Positions 23,934-37,204 of a DNA stretch of 64,000 nucleotides are shown one piece after another (the first letter of the stretch is position 1; each line of letters begins with the position of its first letter). The notes under the pieces are model-generated. The model was not told the DNA's origin. It worked only from the letters and a program-made list of their open reading frames with translations, and made no database searches. The position numbers and the translations under genes were made by a program. This DNA comes from Sabethes cyaneus (taxonomy: Eukaryota; Arthropoda; Insecta; Diptera; Culicidae): the NCBI RefSeq assembly GCF_943734655.1, contig NC_071355.1, positions 93,875,449-93,939,448 of the forward strand, written 5' to 3'.

Positions 23934-26163
23934 GTTGCTACAGTCTTATGAACGTGAAAACGAACAAGAACAATTAGCCGCCGACACTGTTGTTATAGAA
24001 CCGATAAGAATAGTCACCAACCCGGACATAGTCATTTCGGATGGTGAGGAAGATTCGGCGAGCTTGTTGACGGTGGGTGAGTCCATTTCGCTGCAGCGCC
24101 GCAGACACCACTCACGTAAGTCTACCGAGGTTTCTGCTAACGATGCAAACTGTACTCAAATGGGTGAACTTGAAGAAGTTACAATAACACCGGCACCAAA
24201 GATAATTACTTCGGGTGCCAATGTCAGTAGTAACAGTTCCATCGTTCTTGATTCGACTGATGTATCCATTGAACAGACAGCGTCGGCGGAAAAACGCCGC
24301 AAAGATGATGCTCTCGATATGACAAAGGCTCTTAAGGCCAACCCGAACATTTCAATGCGTGAATTGTTTCCTGGAGAAGAGGAGCTCGGTATTCACATCA
24401 ATATTCCGTTCAGCACTGCTTCGACGCGAACACCAGAAGGATGGGCCAAAGTTACAACCACTTTACAGTATGACGATGCAACACGTGCTCTGTGGGAGGA
24501 TTTACAAAAACCGTACGGTAATCAGTCTAGCTTTTTGCGGCATTTGGTGCTACTGGAGAAATATTTCCGTAATGGCGATTTAATATTGTCGCCACAAGCT
24601 AAGAACAATGCTGCTTCATACTCAGAGGCTGTCCAGAATCGGCTTCGATCTTTCGATAATATTTCCACACCGTCTACTTCGTTAACGATTGTCGATAAGA
24701 ATACTATCCTCCAGCAATTAGGCAATGCACCAATTACTATAATACCCACTGCCAAGTCTAGAAACAAACCGTCGACAGAACCGGTCAGTTTGCTTAAGTC
24801 TAATAATCCACACCTGGTTGCTGCTACAGGAGAGCCGGCAATATCAATGAAGCGAAAACTTTCCACTGATGCTACATTCAAACCTGCCACCAGCAAGCAG
24901 GACACTGCATCTGGCAGCAAAGTGATTAAATTAGACGAAACCGTTATTGCACCAGCCGGAAAATCAATTGGTATGGTACCTCCAGAGCTCATTAGTATCA
25001 ACGCAAAGCAGAATGTTACAATTACATCAATTCCTTCGAGCAAATCACAATCCTCGACACTCCAACCACCTCAGCAACAGCAATCCCTCCTTCAGCCGCA
25101 GCAGTCCCTCTTGCAACCCCAAACGACCAACAAAAAGTCCCCGGGTACAAGCGGAGGGCGCGAAATTATCAAACTGCCCGATCAGCTAACGGAAGCAGAG
25201 CGGCGTGAAACGTCTAAACCTTGGCGACCAACCTTGATACCGATTACACCTGGCAGTTCCGAAACCATCAAAGCAGGTCCTCTGTATCAAACCGCTGACG
25301 GCCGAAAATTGCCCAAATTGGTTCAAGTTATGTCCGGTGGGAAACCGTACCACATTTCCATCAACGATTACAACCGCATGTGCATTTTGCGTCGCGAAAA
25401 GCTGCTTCAACAACAGCAAGCATTGCTGCAGCAGCAAATTCACCACCACCAGAAGCGGCTGCAGCAGCAATCACCTCCCACTCTCATTAGAGCGCCCACT
25501 CCAAAACAACCCACAGAAAACGTCACCAACTCCGCTGCCAAGATGGTTCAAATACCTAACCAGATCCTAGAGCAAAATTCTCTCATTCCCATCAACAACA
25601 GCGGGAACAATAACAGCAGTAACTCGGCGAAATCGAACGGTCCTAGCAGTGAGCTGCAGCAGCTGATACGCATGCGCAAACCGAACAGCAGCGGCAATTT
25701 GGCGTCAGCCGCTACGAGTGCCGCTAGCGCTACGGCATTCTTCAAAAACACCTTATCAATGAATGCCGCCAGCAAAGCCCTTTCCCTGCCAAACAGCACC
25801 AGTGTGTTTTCGATGCCCTCGCAGAGTCAGTCACAACAACAGCAGCAACATCCACCGAATGCAACCTCCCCATCCACCCCATCACAACTCGATCAGCTCT
25901 TCAAGAGCAACAACCAATTCCTGAGCAACTTGGTCAACCAATCGCAGCTCAGTGCGATGGTAGCAGCGGCAGCAGCAGCGGTTGCCAACGCCTCCGGTAA
26001 CCCGATGCTAGCGGGAGCCGGAACGAGCGGCGGCTCTATTCTAATGGACAACTCAGCCGCCCAGTTGCTATCCAAAATACCAAAATCCCTAACTGTGATA
26101 CCACAACAAAAACAAAGATCCTTGTCACGTGTCTCCTCGAACGAGGACCAAAGCAGTGCCTAA
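23934..26163 (+). CDS. Exon 6 (last coding) of the large nuclear protein
   Basis: The acceptor TTGTTTCAG ends at 23933 and the frame enters in phase 2 to give RLLQSYERENEQEQ. It continues for 743 codons to TAA at 26161. Visible pieces: an acidic linker; a block around residues 1510-1550, TTTLQYDDATRALWEDLQKP followed by YGNQSSFLRHLVLLEKYFRN, probably a small helical domain; a second conserved-looking block around 1790-1820 (LPKLVQVMSGGKPYHISIND); then Gln-, Asn-, Ser- and Ala-rich low-complexity tracts, including poly-Gln, QQQIHHHQK and AAAAAAA. Such tracts are common in insect transcription and chromatin factors. No family could be assigned. Confidence 0.88.
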
Positions 26164-27595
26164 GCGAATGAAATCGATAATACAAGCAAAACTGAACTGC
26201 ACACTAATCGTAAATGAAAGGTAGAACAGAACAGAAAAAAAGTTAGTCCACAGAAAGTAACGTGAACATGAAGAAAACAATGTTGATCAATTATTAGGAT
26301 TTAGATTTTTCCTTCAAAGCTTCTCAAAAAGATAAAATATTGAAATACACACACATTAAGCAAAGAATATGCTGAACACCCTCGAGAACTAACAATTAAT
26401 TGCTCTAGTCACTTTGGCTTGTCTTTAACCTATTTTACGAGTTTTCATTCATTATCGGTTTCTTTATTGCAATCGATGGAATCAGAGGCAAACGCGCAGG
26501 AAAACATTCCAACACGAGCGAGCACTGACTGACCGACGACCCTGAAAGCCTGATGATCAGCCGAATGCGAATGTAACAGCCAAAACAGGAAATCTTGCAA
26601 CATCCTTTTTGTCGTTGATGCACATACGTTTTAGCAAATTGGGTTTGAATCAGGCGTCATACCAGCATATAGGCAGGAAGGAACAAAGCCAGTGAAGCAA
26701 CAACTATTGTCACACTGTCACAGAACCTAATACAGGCCCCTAAATGAACCGAGAAAAAGAAAAAACAACAATTGGAAGATCAGTAAACATTACTTTGCAT
26801 CGTTCTTCTTATCATAGGTTTTTGCTTTGCCGCAGGCGTAAACATTTAAGTTTTAGTATACAATGGCACTATAATTATTCATTGCAACTATAATTATTAC
26901 AGATAACAGATAACTTATTAGGAAAGTTAAATTGGATCTTACGATCGTTATTATACTACATACGCCCCCCCCCCCCCCCTATGAAATACCATTTATACAC
27001 CGAAACCATCAAATATCGCCGAGCTCTGAACTTGGTTACACTATATTGCAGATTATTTTACAATAGCGTGGATTTTGCTCCCATTATTCTCACGGCACGT
27101 ATGTTATATAACCAACCTTTGTTTAGGTTTAGGCTTAGGCTGAAACGGTTCACGATAACAGAAAAACTCTGTCGGTAAATTATTATACAGTTGATAGGCG
27201 TACAGTTTATTCATTTCGCTTCGATCAACGCTGCGGAAAAGTTTTCGGCAAGCACCCTCTAGTGTGGTAAGATGAAAATATTACAATGAAACTAGCAGTA
27301 ATGCACCTTTGTCTAGGTACATATGTTATGATAAGTAATGGTTTACAATAAGAACAACAAGACAGAACTACAAACGAAACTGTGGAGTAACAAATAGAAA
27401 GAAAAACCTATGAAAGAGCGAAACATATGAGATAGTTGACTATTATTTAATGAATTTTTAGGAATCAGAGTGTTAAGGACCCGTATTTTATCACACCTAT
27501 CAATTGAAGATAAAACACAGAAACACATAATAGACTTACAATCTTGGATTAAAATACAAAAAAAGTGTATAAATTTGAAATAAAATTAAAGGTAT
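26164..27595 (+). other. Probable 3' UTR and 3' flank
   Basis: No coding sequence. AATAAA occurs at about 27577, with a second candidate near 27992. Which one is used cannot be told from sequence, so the end given is an estimate. A C15 homopolymer lies at about 26965-26979. Confidence 0.35.
26965..26979. repeat. Poly-C tract
   Basis: A run of about fifteen C residues in otherwise AT-rich DNA. It is liable to length error in sequencing. Confidence 0.9.
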
Positions 27596-28975
27596 TCCAT
27601 AATAATTAGTCGGTTTTAAACTCTCAAAACATTCACGAAATGCGGCACTATTTTTTAATTTTCACTTTGGCGTAGCAGGAGGAGGGCGCAAATCTCAGCG
27701 CAAATTATCTCAACAATTATAGCAATCATTGCTGTCGTTTCCGATGCGCTATTTTTTTCCTTCTTTTTCTCCAACGGTGATCGTAAATAACCCGGAGAGG
27801 GCAGAAATTATTATTGTTCGGGATTCAATTCACGTTGCTACAGATAGAACATTTCAGCAGCCAATTTTCCATTCGAATAACTCTTAGCAAGGGGATTGTC
27901 TCGATATATTTCACACAATGTAATGTAAATTTTCTTGTCGGCATGATAGGGTACATATTCAAGTATTTTTGTTTTTATCTTATTTTTCATGGGAATAAAT
28001 CTTCACTTCTGGTTGGTTTCGACTTGTAGTAGCAAGCGGTCTGGATTATGCTGCAGTGTAAACTGTTACTTTACTCGCGAATCATTGTATTTCAACTGTG
28101 AATTGGCAAATGCATAGTTTTTTGATATTATTTGTCATAACTTTTGCACCAATCTGAGTTTAAAAACATGCAAATTAGTACACAATCTTGTGACATTAAC
28201 TCTAACACAAATGGAACTAAAGGGGCAAACCAAAAATTTTCTAAACTTGAGAAACAGCAATAATTCATTCGGCGTAATCGCCGGTTTATGTCACACATTT
28301 TTGTATAATACTACCTAGTAGTATTATACTAGTGAAAAAAGGGTTTCGACTTATAAGCTGAATTCGGATCAATGAAATAGCAGAATTCATTCGAGGCTTG
28401 AAATTTGTGAATGTTAACGAGAGAATAACCATGCGTTTCCTTTATTCTAGCAATCAATGGGGGCGCCTTGTTTATTACGGTTTCCAGTGTCAATCTGTGC
28501 AGTGGAATCGATGGAGAAGTCTTTGTTGTCCCAACTGTGATGGTAACATCAGCGACTGCATAAGCCAGCAAGCTACGAACTTATTTGATTTAGGTTAAGG
28601 ATCAACACCTTAGTAGGTGTTCCTCAATTCTTAGGTCAATTTTCCTTTTAACATTTTAATTTTAACAAATCCGCCAAAAAGCTAGTGATTAAACGGTTAG
28701 TAAGTGACGCCTGAGCTAGCTTTGTTTTGCTCGTGCATTGAGCTGCTATGCTGCCCGTTCTTCTTGCACTCGACAATCGACAGTGACTGAGTCGAGCCGA
28801 GTTGCTCGACGTGACTTACAGAATAGGGCCCATAATTCCCAATATTTGCAATTATAAATAGAGGAGACTGCTGCAGGTTCAGAAATTTCGATTGTTTTAT
28901 ATGATTGTAAATATTTTTAAATGGCTGTAAATAGCGCCTCAAATCTTATTCTGAACATCTAACCTAAACCTTCCC
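27596..28975. other. Intergenic DNA, nothing recognised
   Basis: AT-rich with stops in all frames. A short local palindrome, ATAATACTACCTAGTAGTATT, lies near 28306-28330. No gene or transposon motif. Confidence 0.45.
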
Positions 28976-28996
28976 GTATATATATATATATATATA
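28976..28996. repeat. Short (TA)n tract at the left edge of repeat A
   Basis: About ten TA units directly before CTAGCTGACCCGACAAACTT. The same junction, TA tract then CTAGCTGACC, is found at 34811, so the tract marks the end of this repeat family. Confidence 0.85.
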
Positions 28997-31405
28997 CTAG
29001 CTGACCCGACAAACTTCGTATTGCCACAAATTAACCTGTGTTGTACATAAATCATGAATCTCGGATGATCTTTGTCACTATCTCGAGTTTTGCAAGCCCC
29101 CCAGTGGGCAACGCTTCCGACGGCGGGTCACCGGCAACACTCGCGACCGGCTCGTCCTGAATGATCTAGTGTTACTATAGATAGTTTTTGTGGTCTTGTT
29201 ATTGATTAATGTTTTATGGAAGAGTCTCGAATTTCTCGAGTTGGATTAGTTTTTGAGTTTCGCAAAAATTTCTGTTTTATTTGTATGAGAGTCCATATCC
29301 CCCTACCACAGGGGTGAGAGGTCTCTAACTATCATAAAATAAATTCAAGACTCAAAAATATCCTACATGCTAAATTTGGTTCCATTTGCTTGATTAGTAC
29401 TCAAATTATAAGGAAATTTGTATTTCGTTTGTATGGGAGCCCACCCTCTTAAAAGGGAAAGGGGTCGTAATACACCACAGAAAAAAAATTCTGCCATCTA
29501 AAACTCTCGCATGCCAAATTTGGTTCCATTTGCTTGATTAGTTCTAAAGTTATGAGCAAATTTGTATTTCGTTTGAATGGGAGCCCCCCCCCCCTCCTAA
29601 AAAGGTAAGAAGTCCTAATTCATAATGGGAAAAATGGTTGCCTCCAAAAACACCCACATGCCAAATATGGTTCCATTTGCTTGATTAGTTCTCGAATTAT
29701 GAGGAAATTTGTATTTCATTTGTGTAGAAGCCCCCCCTCTTGAAGTGTGGAAGGATCCTAATTCACCGTAGAAAATATTTTTGCCTCCAAAAACCTCCAC
29801 ATGCCGAATTTGGTTCTATTTGCTTGATTAGTTCTCGAGTTATGGGGAAATTTGTATTTCATTTGTATTGGAGCCCCCCCTCCTAATGTGGGAAGAGGTC
29901 CTAATTCATCACAGAAAAAATTCTTGCCTCCAAAAACACCTACACGCCAAATTTGGTTCCATTTGCTGGATTAGTTCTCGAGTTATGAGGAAATTTGTAT
30001 TTCGTTTGTATAGGACCCCCCCTCCTAAAGTGGGGAGGGGTCCCAATTCATCATTGAAAAAAAAAATTGTCTCCAAAAACACACATGCCAAATTTGGTTC
30101 AATTCGCTTGATTAGTTCTCGAGTTATGAGGAAATTTGTATTTCATTTGTACAGGAGCCCCTCCTCTTAAAGTGGGGAGGGGTCCTAATTCACCATAGAA
30201 AATTTTCTTGCTCTCGAAAACCTTCACATGCCAAATCTGGTTGCATTTGCTTGATTAGTTCTCGAGTTATGAGGAAATTTGTATGGAAGCCCCCCCTCTT
30301 AAAGGGGAGAGGAGTTATAATTCCTCTTATAAAGAGGGGAGGGGTCTCAATTCACCATAGAATAAATTCTTGTCACCAAAAAAAACACCCACATGCCAAA
30401 TGTTGTTCTATTTGCTTGATTAGTTCTCGAGTTAGGAGGAAATTTGTATTTCATTTGTACAGGAGCCCCCCCTCTTAGAGTGGGGAGGGGTCCTAATTCA
30501 CCGTAGAAAATTTTCCTGCCCTCGAAAACCTTCACATGCCAAATTTGGTTCCATTTGCTCGATTAGTTCTCGAGTTATGAGGAAATTTGTATGGAAGCCC
30601 CCCCTCTTAAAGGGGAGAGTAGTTACAATTCCCCTTATAAAGAGGGAGGGGTCTCAATTTACCATAGAATAAATTCTTGTCACCGAAAACACCCACATGC
30701 CAAATTTGGTTCTATTTGCTTGATTAGTTCTCGAGTTATGAGGAAATTTGTATTTCATTTGTATAGGAGCCCCCCCTGCTAAAGTGGGGAGAGGTTCTAC
30801 TTCATCATAGAAAAAATTCTTGCCTCCAAAAACACCTATATGCCAAATTTGGTTCCATTTGCTGGATTAGCTCTCGAGTTATAAGGAAATTTGTATTTCG
30901 TTTGTATAGGAGCCCCCCCCCCACTTAAAGTGGGGAGGGGTCCCAATTCATCATAGAAAAAAAATTTGTCTCCAAAAACACACACATGCCAAATTTGGTT
31001 CCATTTGCTTGATTAGTTCTCGAGTTATGAGGAAATTTGTATGGAAACCCCCCCCTCTTAAAGGGAAGAGGAGTTATAATTCCCCTTACAAAGAGGGGAG
31101 GGGTCTCAAATTACCCTAGAATAAATTCTTGTCACCGAAAACACCCACATGCCAAATTTGGTTCTATTTGCTTGATTAGTTCTCGAGTTATGCAGAAATT
31201 TGTGTTTCATTTGTATGGGAGCCCCCCCTCTTAGTGGGGGGAGGGGTCTCTAACCATCACTAAAACCTTTCCTGGCCCCAAAAACCTCTACATGCAAATT
31301 TTCACGCCGATTGGTTCAGTAGTTTTTGATTCTATAAGGAACACAGGACAGACAGACAGACAGACAGACAGAAATCCTTCTTTATAGGTATAGATATATA
31401 TATAG
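28997..31405 (+). repeat. Minisatellite-like composite repeat, copy A
   Basis: It starts CTAGCTGACCCGACAAACTT, then has a unique-looking head of about 350 bp with GC-rich patches. After that come some fifteen tandem units of roughly 120-150 bp, each containing a GAGTTATGAGGAAATTTGTA segment, a C-run/G-run pair (GCCCCCCCTC...GTGGGGAGGGG), a CACATGCCAAATTTGGTTCC segment and GCTTGATTAGTTCTCGAG. It ends in (GACA)n GAAATCCTTC and a TATA tract. No protein is encoded; the repeated open stretches are frame artefacts of the unit length. Copy B is nearly identical. Units C-E at 45-51 kb are diverged and reversed. Confidence 0.88.
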
Positions 31406-32240
31406 GTGTACATATAAATTAGGTGTACATTGGCTTTAACTAGATGAAACAACCAATTATCCGTAGCAAAGTTCACGATTTTTATGTAGAAATAAACGTC
31501 TACTGTAAAGCATTTATTCCTAAAAACTTTAAGTTTTTTAGATGGTATAGCTACCAACGAGCGATTCAAGCCTTTTAAAAGATATATATTGCTAGTGGTC
31601 TAAAAAAGTTTTGTCGTTTTGGTTATAAACTATATTAATTTCAATTAACAACTACAAATATGAAGGTATCATTCAATTTAAACCATATTTTTTTATTTTA
31701 AAGGAGAGTTTAGAGGTCGTTGAAACACGTATTCTGTATTGCGAACGTATTGGTATTTCGAACGAAAGTGGATGGTATTCTTCATTCCGCCAGCAAAATC
31801 AAATGAGTAAAACGACTTGTTCGAAACAAGTCGAACGAAATAAAGACTCGTTTGAAATACAGAATAAGGGTGTGAGTCTAAAATCTTGCATAAATTGTGT
31901 CTTGCTATTACATATTTTTTCGAAACAGCTGGTGGAAAACATCTGTCAAAACTTGAACGCGAACGAGAATAAATCTGACGTAAGGTTTCCAATACTTCCA
32001 ATCTGTAAAAATCCAGTGATGCTAGTGCCACCGCTAGTAATTGTCTAGTAGCTATAAAGTCTGTTTCTTCGACCTTTTGGGACGGAGACGTTTTGTTATT
32101 TTTTCTAAAAGGAAAGTATCGAAATTACAGTAAACAGATGGTATATTTAACTGTCGCCCCTGTCTGTAAACGTGTGTGGTGAAATCTGACTTTGAAACTT
32201 TTCGTTAATTTTAATTTAATAGTGAAGTGATTAAAAAAAG

Positions 32241-32447
32241 CCTGTCCAGTTAGATCCGGGGTACGATGCTGGTCTAACAAGCCAGTCGTCGTAGGTTCGA
32301 ATCTCAACTGGGCGGTGCCCTTATTGAGTCAATAGGATCTTTACACTAGCCCCGTAGGTTTCCTGTACTCTAATAACCGGCTAGAAGGCTGTCGATAAAG
32401 AAGGGTCAAGTTCTGAAGGACGTTTATATACCCATGGCTTTGCTTTG
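32241..32447 (+). mobile_element. Feilai-like SINE, + strand (left arm)
   Basis: The tRNA-like head contains GGTACGATGCTGGTCTAACA and the B box GGTTCGAATCTC. It is followed by the characteristic body AGTCAATAGGATC, CTAGCCCCGTAG, CCTGTACTCTAATA, GTCGATAAAGAAGGGTCAAG and the 3' end CCATGGCTTTGCTT. I recognise this as the Feilai family described from Aedes aegypti; the identification is by eye. Its mirror copy is at 40791-40998. Confidence 0.82.
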
Positions 32448-32603
32448 ATTGAAAAAGAAAATTATAATAAAATTAACATAATTGCGGTATCTAAGTAAAA
32501 TGCATTCATAATTGGTTTAGTTATTAGCGTTCATAGTCTTTCATATTTCAGTGCGATAACTTGAATCTAAATTATGGAATGACACCTTGTGGTAATACGT
32601 AAA

Positions 32604-32806
32604 AAAGCAAAGCCATGGGTATAACCGTCCTGTTGAGAACTTGACCCTTCTTTATCGACAGACTTCGCAGCCGGCTAGTAGACTACAGGACAGTTACGGG
32701 GCTAGTGCAACGATCCTACTGACTCTACCTAGCAGCACCGTCTAGCCGAGATTCGAACATACGACGACTGGTTTGTTAGACCAGCATCGTACCTCGAAAC
32801 CAACTT
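32604..32806 (-). mobile_element. Feilai-like SINE, minus strand (left arm)
   Basis: The minus-strand reading starts GGTTTCGAGGTACGATGCTG, carries the B box TGTTCGAATCTC, and ends CCATGGCTTTGCTTTTTT. It lies tail to tail with the copy at 32241-32447, so the arm itself contains a smaller SINE inverted pair. The mirror copy is at 40430-40636. Confidence 0.82.
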
Positions 32807-33012
32807 AAGTGGTAATACGTAGTCCTACGTAAAACTTTTTTTAAGATTTGCGTGGCGAAAGGTTTGTCTGAGTGTTATATAACGTCTCTTTTTCTCAATT
32901 TTTTAATAGCAATGTTTTGTGAAAAAATTGTGAAATAGCGATGATAGTAAACAATATGATTGTATTTTTCTATTATTAACTCTTATTACTATGTGATGCC
33001 ATACAGCAAGTA

Positions 33013-33120
33013 CAGTAAGTCAGTAGGATTGTAGCTGTCCTGTACTTTACCAGCCGGCTGTGAAGTCTGTCGATAATGCGTCAAATCTTAGAAAGACGTT
33101 TAAGCCCAAGGCTTTGATTT
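33013..33120 (+). mobile_element. 3' half of a Feilai-like SINE (left arm)
   Basis: It starts within the body at AAGTCAGTAGGATTG and runs through CCTGTACTTTACCAGCCGGC and GTCTGTCGATAATGCGTCAA to CCAAGGCTTTGA. The tRNA-like head is missing, so it is a 5'-truncated copy. The mirror copy is at 40121-40219. Confidence 0.75.
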
Positions 33121-34518
33121 TTGGCATACAATAAATTAAAAATCATCTGAAAATGATTGCAATAAAATCTGCTTTGAACCCTCCAAAATTTTTTTTTTGT
33201 AAAAAAATTTAAAAAAATTTAAAAGAATATTTAAAAACTAATTATTCTTTTCAAACTACATCACATGATATAGGTTTACAAACGAAACTTTCCACGAAAA
33301 CATAATGGTTCTTGAATGTCTTATGGCGAAGTTATTCACCTTGTCTCATTGTTCCTGCTGTCTCACTGTTGACTACTTTACCCTGATAATTGTGCTATTT
33401 CAAAAATTTGCCTTGAAACAAACAAGTGACATGGTTTTGTAAAGAGGATGGATATGGCTTTCAAATGAAATAGAAAAATTACGGCCATCTTGGATTCACC
33501 CGCCATATTGCATTTTATCATAAAATCACCTTCTATGCAAGAAGCGCACCAACCGATTTTAAGTTGAAGCCCACCATTCAAAAGCTGCTTTCATCAAATT
33601 AGGTGTGCATTGGCACAAACTAAATAAAGCCATTATCTATCATCTATAATAGCACCGAAGGCGTAGATTAAATTTCTGTCAACTATTTTTGATGCATATT
33701 TAGGCTCACAAAGAAAATGGGTATGAAATGGGGTAGGCAAACGAGAAAGCGTCCAACATAGCTTTCGCCAGCCCAAGTTCCTCCCTAGCGCCTCCACGCG
33801 ACCATACCCGGTAATACTCTATTGAGTAGCTAAGCTAGGAGGTGCGATGCTGCGTGGTTCCCGGATGCCTGATCTTAAAGCTGAGATTATGGGCAGATGG
33901 TTGAGCCGCACAGCGTAGTTATCGAGTAAACCTAATATGTTAATTTTATTATTTGCTACGTTTTAGCTCATCAAGCACCTATACAGTAGAAATTTGTCCT
34001 TAATAATTTTAAATAAAGCACGTGGATATCAGATGGAAAAATTAATTTGATTATTGGATATTAGACGCACTGGTGACGCGACTCAAATGACGCGATAAGT
34101 AAGAAAATGTAATATGGACCCAATCAGCAATTTGGTAAGATCGTTTCAAGTCGAATTTTTCTACATGCCACTATATACGGGTCGACTCTTTTGGTAATAA
34201 CATACCAAACGAGCTGAAAGTCCGAATGTAATAGTATAATCCATATGATTCTAGTATTACCTTCTGGCGGGATTGCTGACTAGAAAATGATTCCGGAATG
34301 CGCTGCAAGTACTCAGTCATTCTTCATGGGTTTTTGGATAGTCAGTAGAGCTAACAACATCTGTAACCCGAAACTAAGATAATGGCATAGACTAACCATC
34401 AATGCAGTTAGCTTTTTTTCATAATATCACTGCCGGACAGTGGGAGATAGATAGGTTATACACGCACACACACATATTTAGGCTCACAAAGAAAATATCC
34501 ATCTAGTTTCTTCTAAAT

Positions 34519-34810
<292 letters not shown>

Positions 34811-37200
34811 ACTAGCTGACCCGACAAACTTCGTATTGCCACAAATTAACCTGTGTTGTACATAAATCATGAATCTCGGATGATCTTTGTCACTTCTCGA
34901 GTTTTGCAAGCCCCCCAGTGGGCGGCGCTTCCGACGGCGGGTCACCGGCAACACTCGCGACCGGCTCGTCCTGAATGATCTAGTGTTACTATAGATAGTT
35001 TTTGTGGTCTTGTTATTGATTAATGTTTTATGGAAGAGTCTCGAATTTCTCGAGTTGGATTAGTTTTTGAGTTTCGCAAAAATTTCTGTTTTATTTGTAT
35101 GAGAGTCCATATCCCCCTACCACAGGGGTGAGAGGTCTCTAACTATCATAAAATAAATTCAAGACTCAAAAATATCCTACATGCTAAATTTGGTTCCATT
35201 TGCTTGATTAGTACTCAAATTATAAGGAAATTTGTATTTCGTTTGTATGGGAGCCCACCCTCTTAAAAGGGAAAGGGGTCGTAATACACCACAGAAAAAA
35301 AATTCTGCCATCTAAAACTCTCACATGCCAAATTTGGTTCCATTTGCTTGATTAGTTCTAAAGTTATGAGCAAATTTGCATTTCGTTTGAATGGGAGCCC
35401 CCCCCCCCTCCTAAAAAGGTAAGAAGTCCTAATTCATCATGGGAAAAATGGTTGCCTCCAAAAACACCCACATGCCAAATATGGTTCCATTTGCTTGATT
35501 AGTTCTCGAATTATGAGGAAATTTGTATTTCATTTGTGTAGAAGCCCCCCCTCTTGAAGTGTGGAAGGATCCTAATTCACCGTAGAAAATATTTTTGCCT
35601 CCAAAAACCTCCACATGCCGAATTTGGTTCTATTTGCTTGATTAGTTCTCGAGTTATGGGGAAATTTGTATTTCATTTGTATTGGAGCCCCCCCTCCTAA
35701 TGTGGGAAGAGGTCCTAATCCATCACAGAAAAAATTCTTGCCTCCAAAAACACCTACACGCCAAATTTGGTTCCATTTGCTGGATTAGTTCTCGAGTTAT
35801 GAGGAAATTTGTATTTCGTTTGTATAGGACCCCCCCTCCTAAAGTGGGGAGGGGTCCCAATTCATCATTGAAAAAAAAATTGTCTCCAAAAACCTTCACA
35901 TGCCAAATTTGGTTCAATTCGCTTGATTAGTTCTCGAGTTATGAGGAAATTTGTATTTCATTTGTACAGGAGCCCCTCCTCTTAAAGTGGGGAGGGGTCC
36001 TAATTCACCATAGAAAATTTTCTTGCTCTCGAAAACCTTCACATGCCAAATTTGGTTGCATTTGCTTGATTAGTTCTCGAGTTATGAGGAAATTTGTATG
36101 GAAGTCCCCCCTCTTAAAGGGGAGAGGAGTTATAATTCCTCTTATAAAGAGGGGAGGGGTCTCAATTCACCGTAGAATAAATTCTTGTCACCAAAAAAAA
36201 ACACCCACATGCCAAATGTTGTTCTATTTGCTTGATTAGTTCTCGAGTTAGGAGGAAATTTGTATTTCGTTTGTATAGGACCCCCCCTCCTAAAGTGGGG
36301 AGGGGTCCCAATTCATTATTGAAAAAAAAATTGTCTCCAAAACACCCACATGCCAAATTTGGTTCTATTTGCTTGATTAGTTCTCGAGTTATGAGAAAAT
36401 TTGTATTTCATTTGTATAGGAGCCCCCCCTCCTAAAGTGGGGAGAGGTTCTTATTCATCATAGAAAACATTCTTGCCTCCAAAAACACCTACATGCCAAA
36501 TTTGGTTCCATTTGCTGGATTAGCTCTCGAGTTATAAGGAAATTTGTATTTCGTTTGTATAGGAGCCCCCCCCCCCTCTTAAAGTGGGGAGGGGTCCCAA
36601 TTCATCATAGAAAAAAATTTTGTCTTCAAAAATACACACATGCCAAATTTGGTTCCATTTGCTTGATTAGTTCTCGAGTTATGAGGAAATTGGTATTTCA
36701 TTTGTACAGGAGCCCCCCCTCTTAAAGTGAGGAGGGGTCCTAATTCAACATAGAAAATTTTCTTGCCCTCGAAAACCTTCACATGCCAAATTTGGTTCCA
36801 TTTGCTTGATTAGTTCTCGAGTTATGAGGAAATTTGTATGGAAACCCCCCCTCTTAAAGGGGAGAGGAGTTATAATTCCCCTTATAAAGAGGAGAGGGGT
36901 CTCAAATTACCCTAGAATAAATTCTTGTCACCGAAAACACCCACATGCCAAATTTGGTTCTATTTGCTTGATTAGTTCTCGAGTTATGCAGAAATTTGTG
37001 TTTCATTTGTATGGGAGCCCCCCCTCTTAGTGGGGGGAGGGGTCTCTAACCATCACTAAAACCTTTCCTGGCCCCAAAAACCTCTACATGCAAATTTTCA
37101 CGCCGATTGGTTCAGTAGTTTTTGATTCTATAAGGAACACAGGACAGACAGACAGACAGACAGACAGACAGAAATCCTTCTTTATAGGTATAGATATATA
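34811..37200 (+). repeat. Minisatellite-like composite repeat, copy B
   Basis: Nearly identical to copy A from CTAGCTGACCCGACAAACTT to the (GACA)n and TATA end, with scattered substitutions and different internal unit numbers around 36200-36800. Identity at this level in non-coding DNA points to a recent duplication or gene conversion. It lies within the loop of the 3.1-kb inverted repeat. Non-coding. Confidence 0.88.
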
Positions 37201-37204
37201 TATA

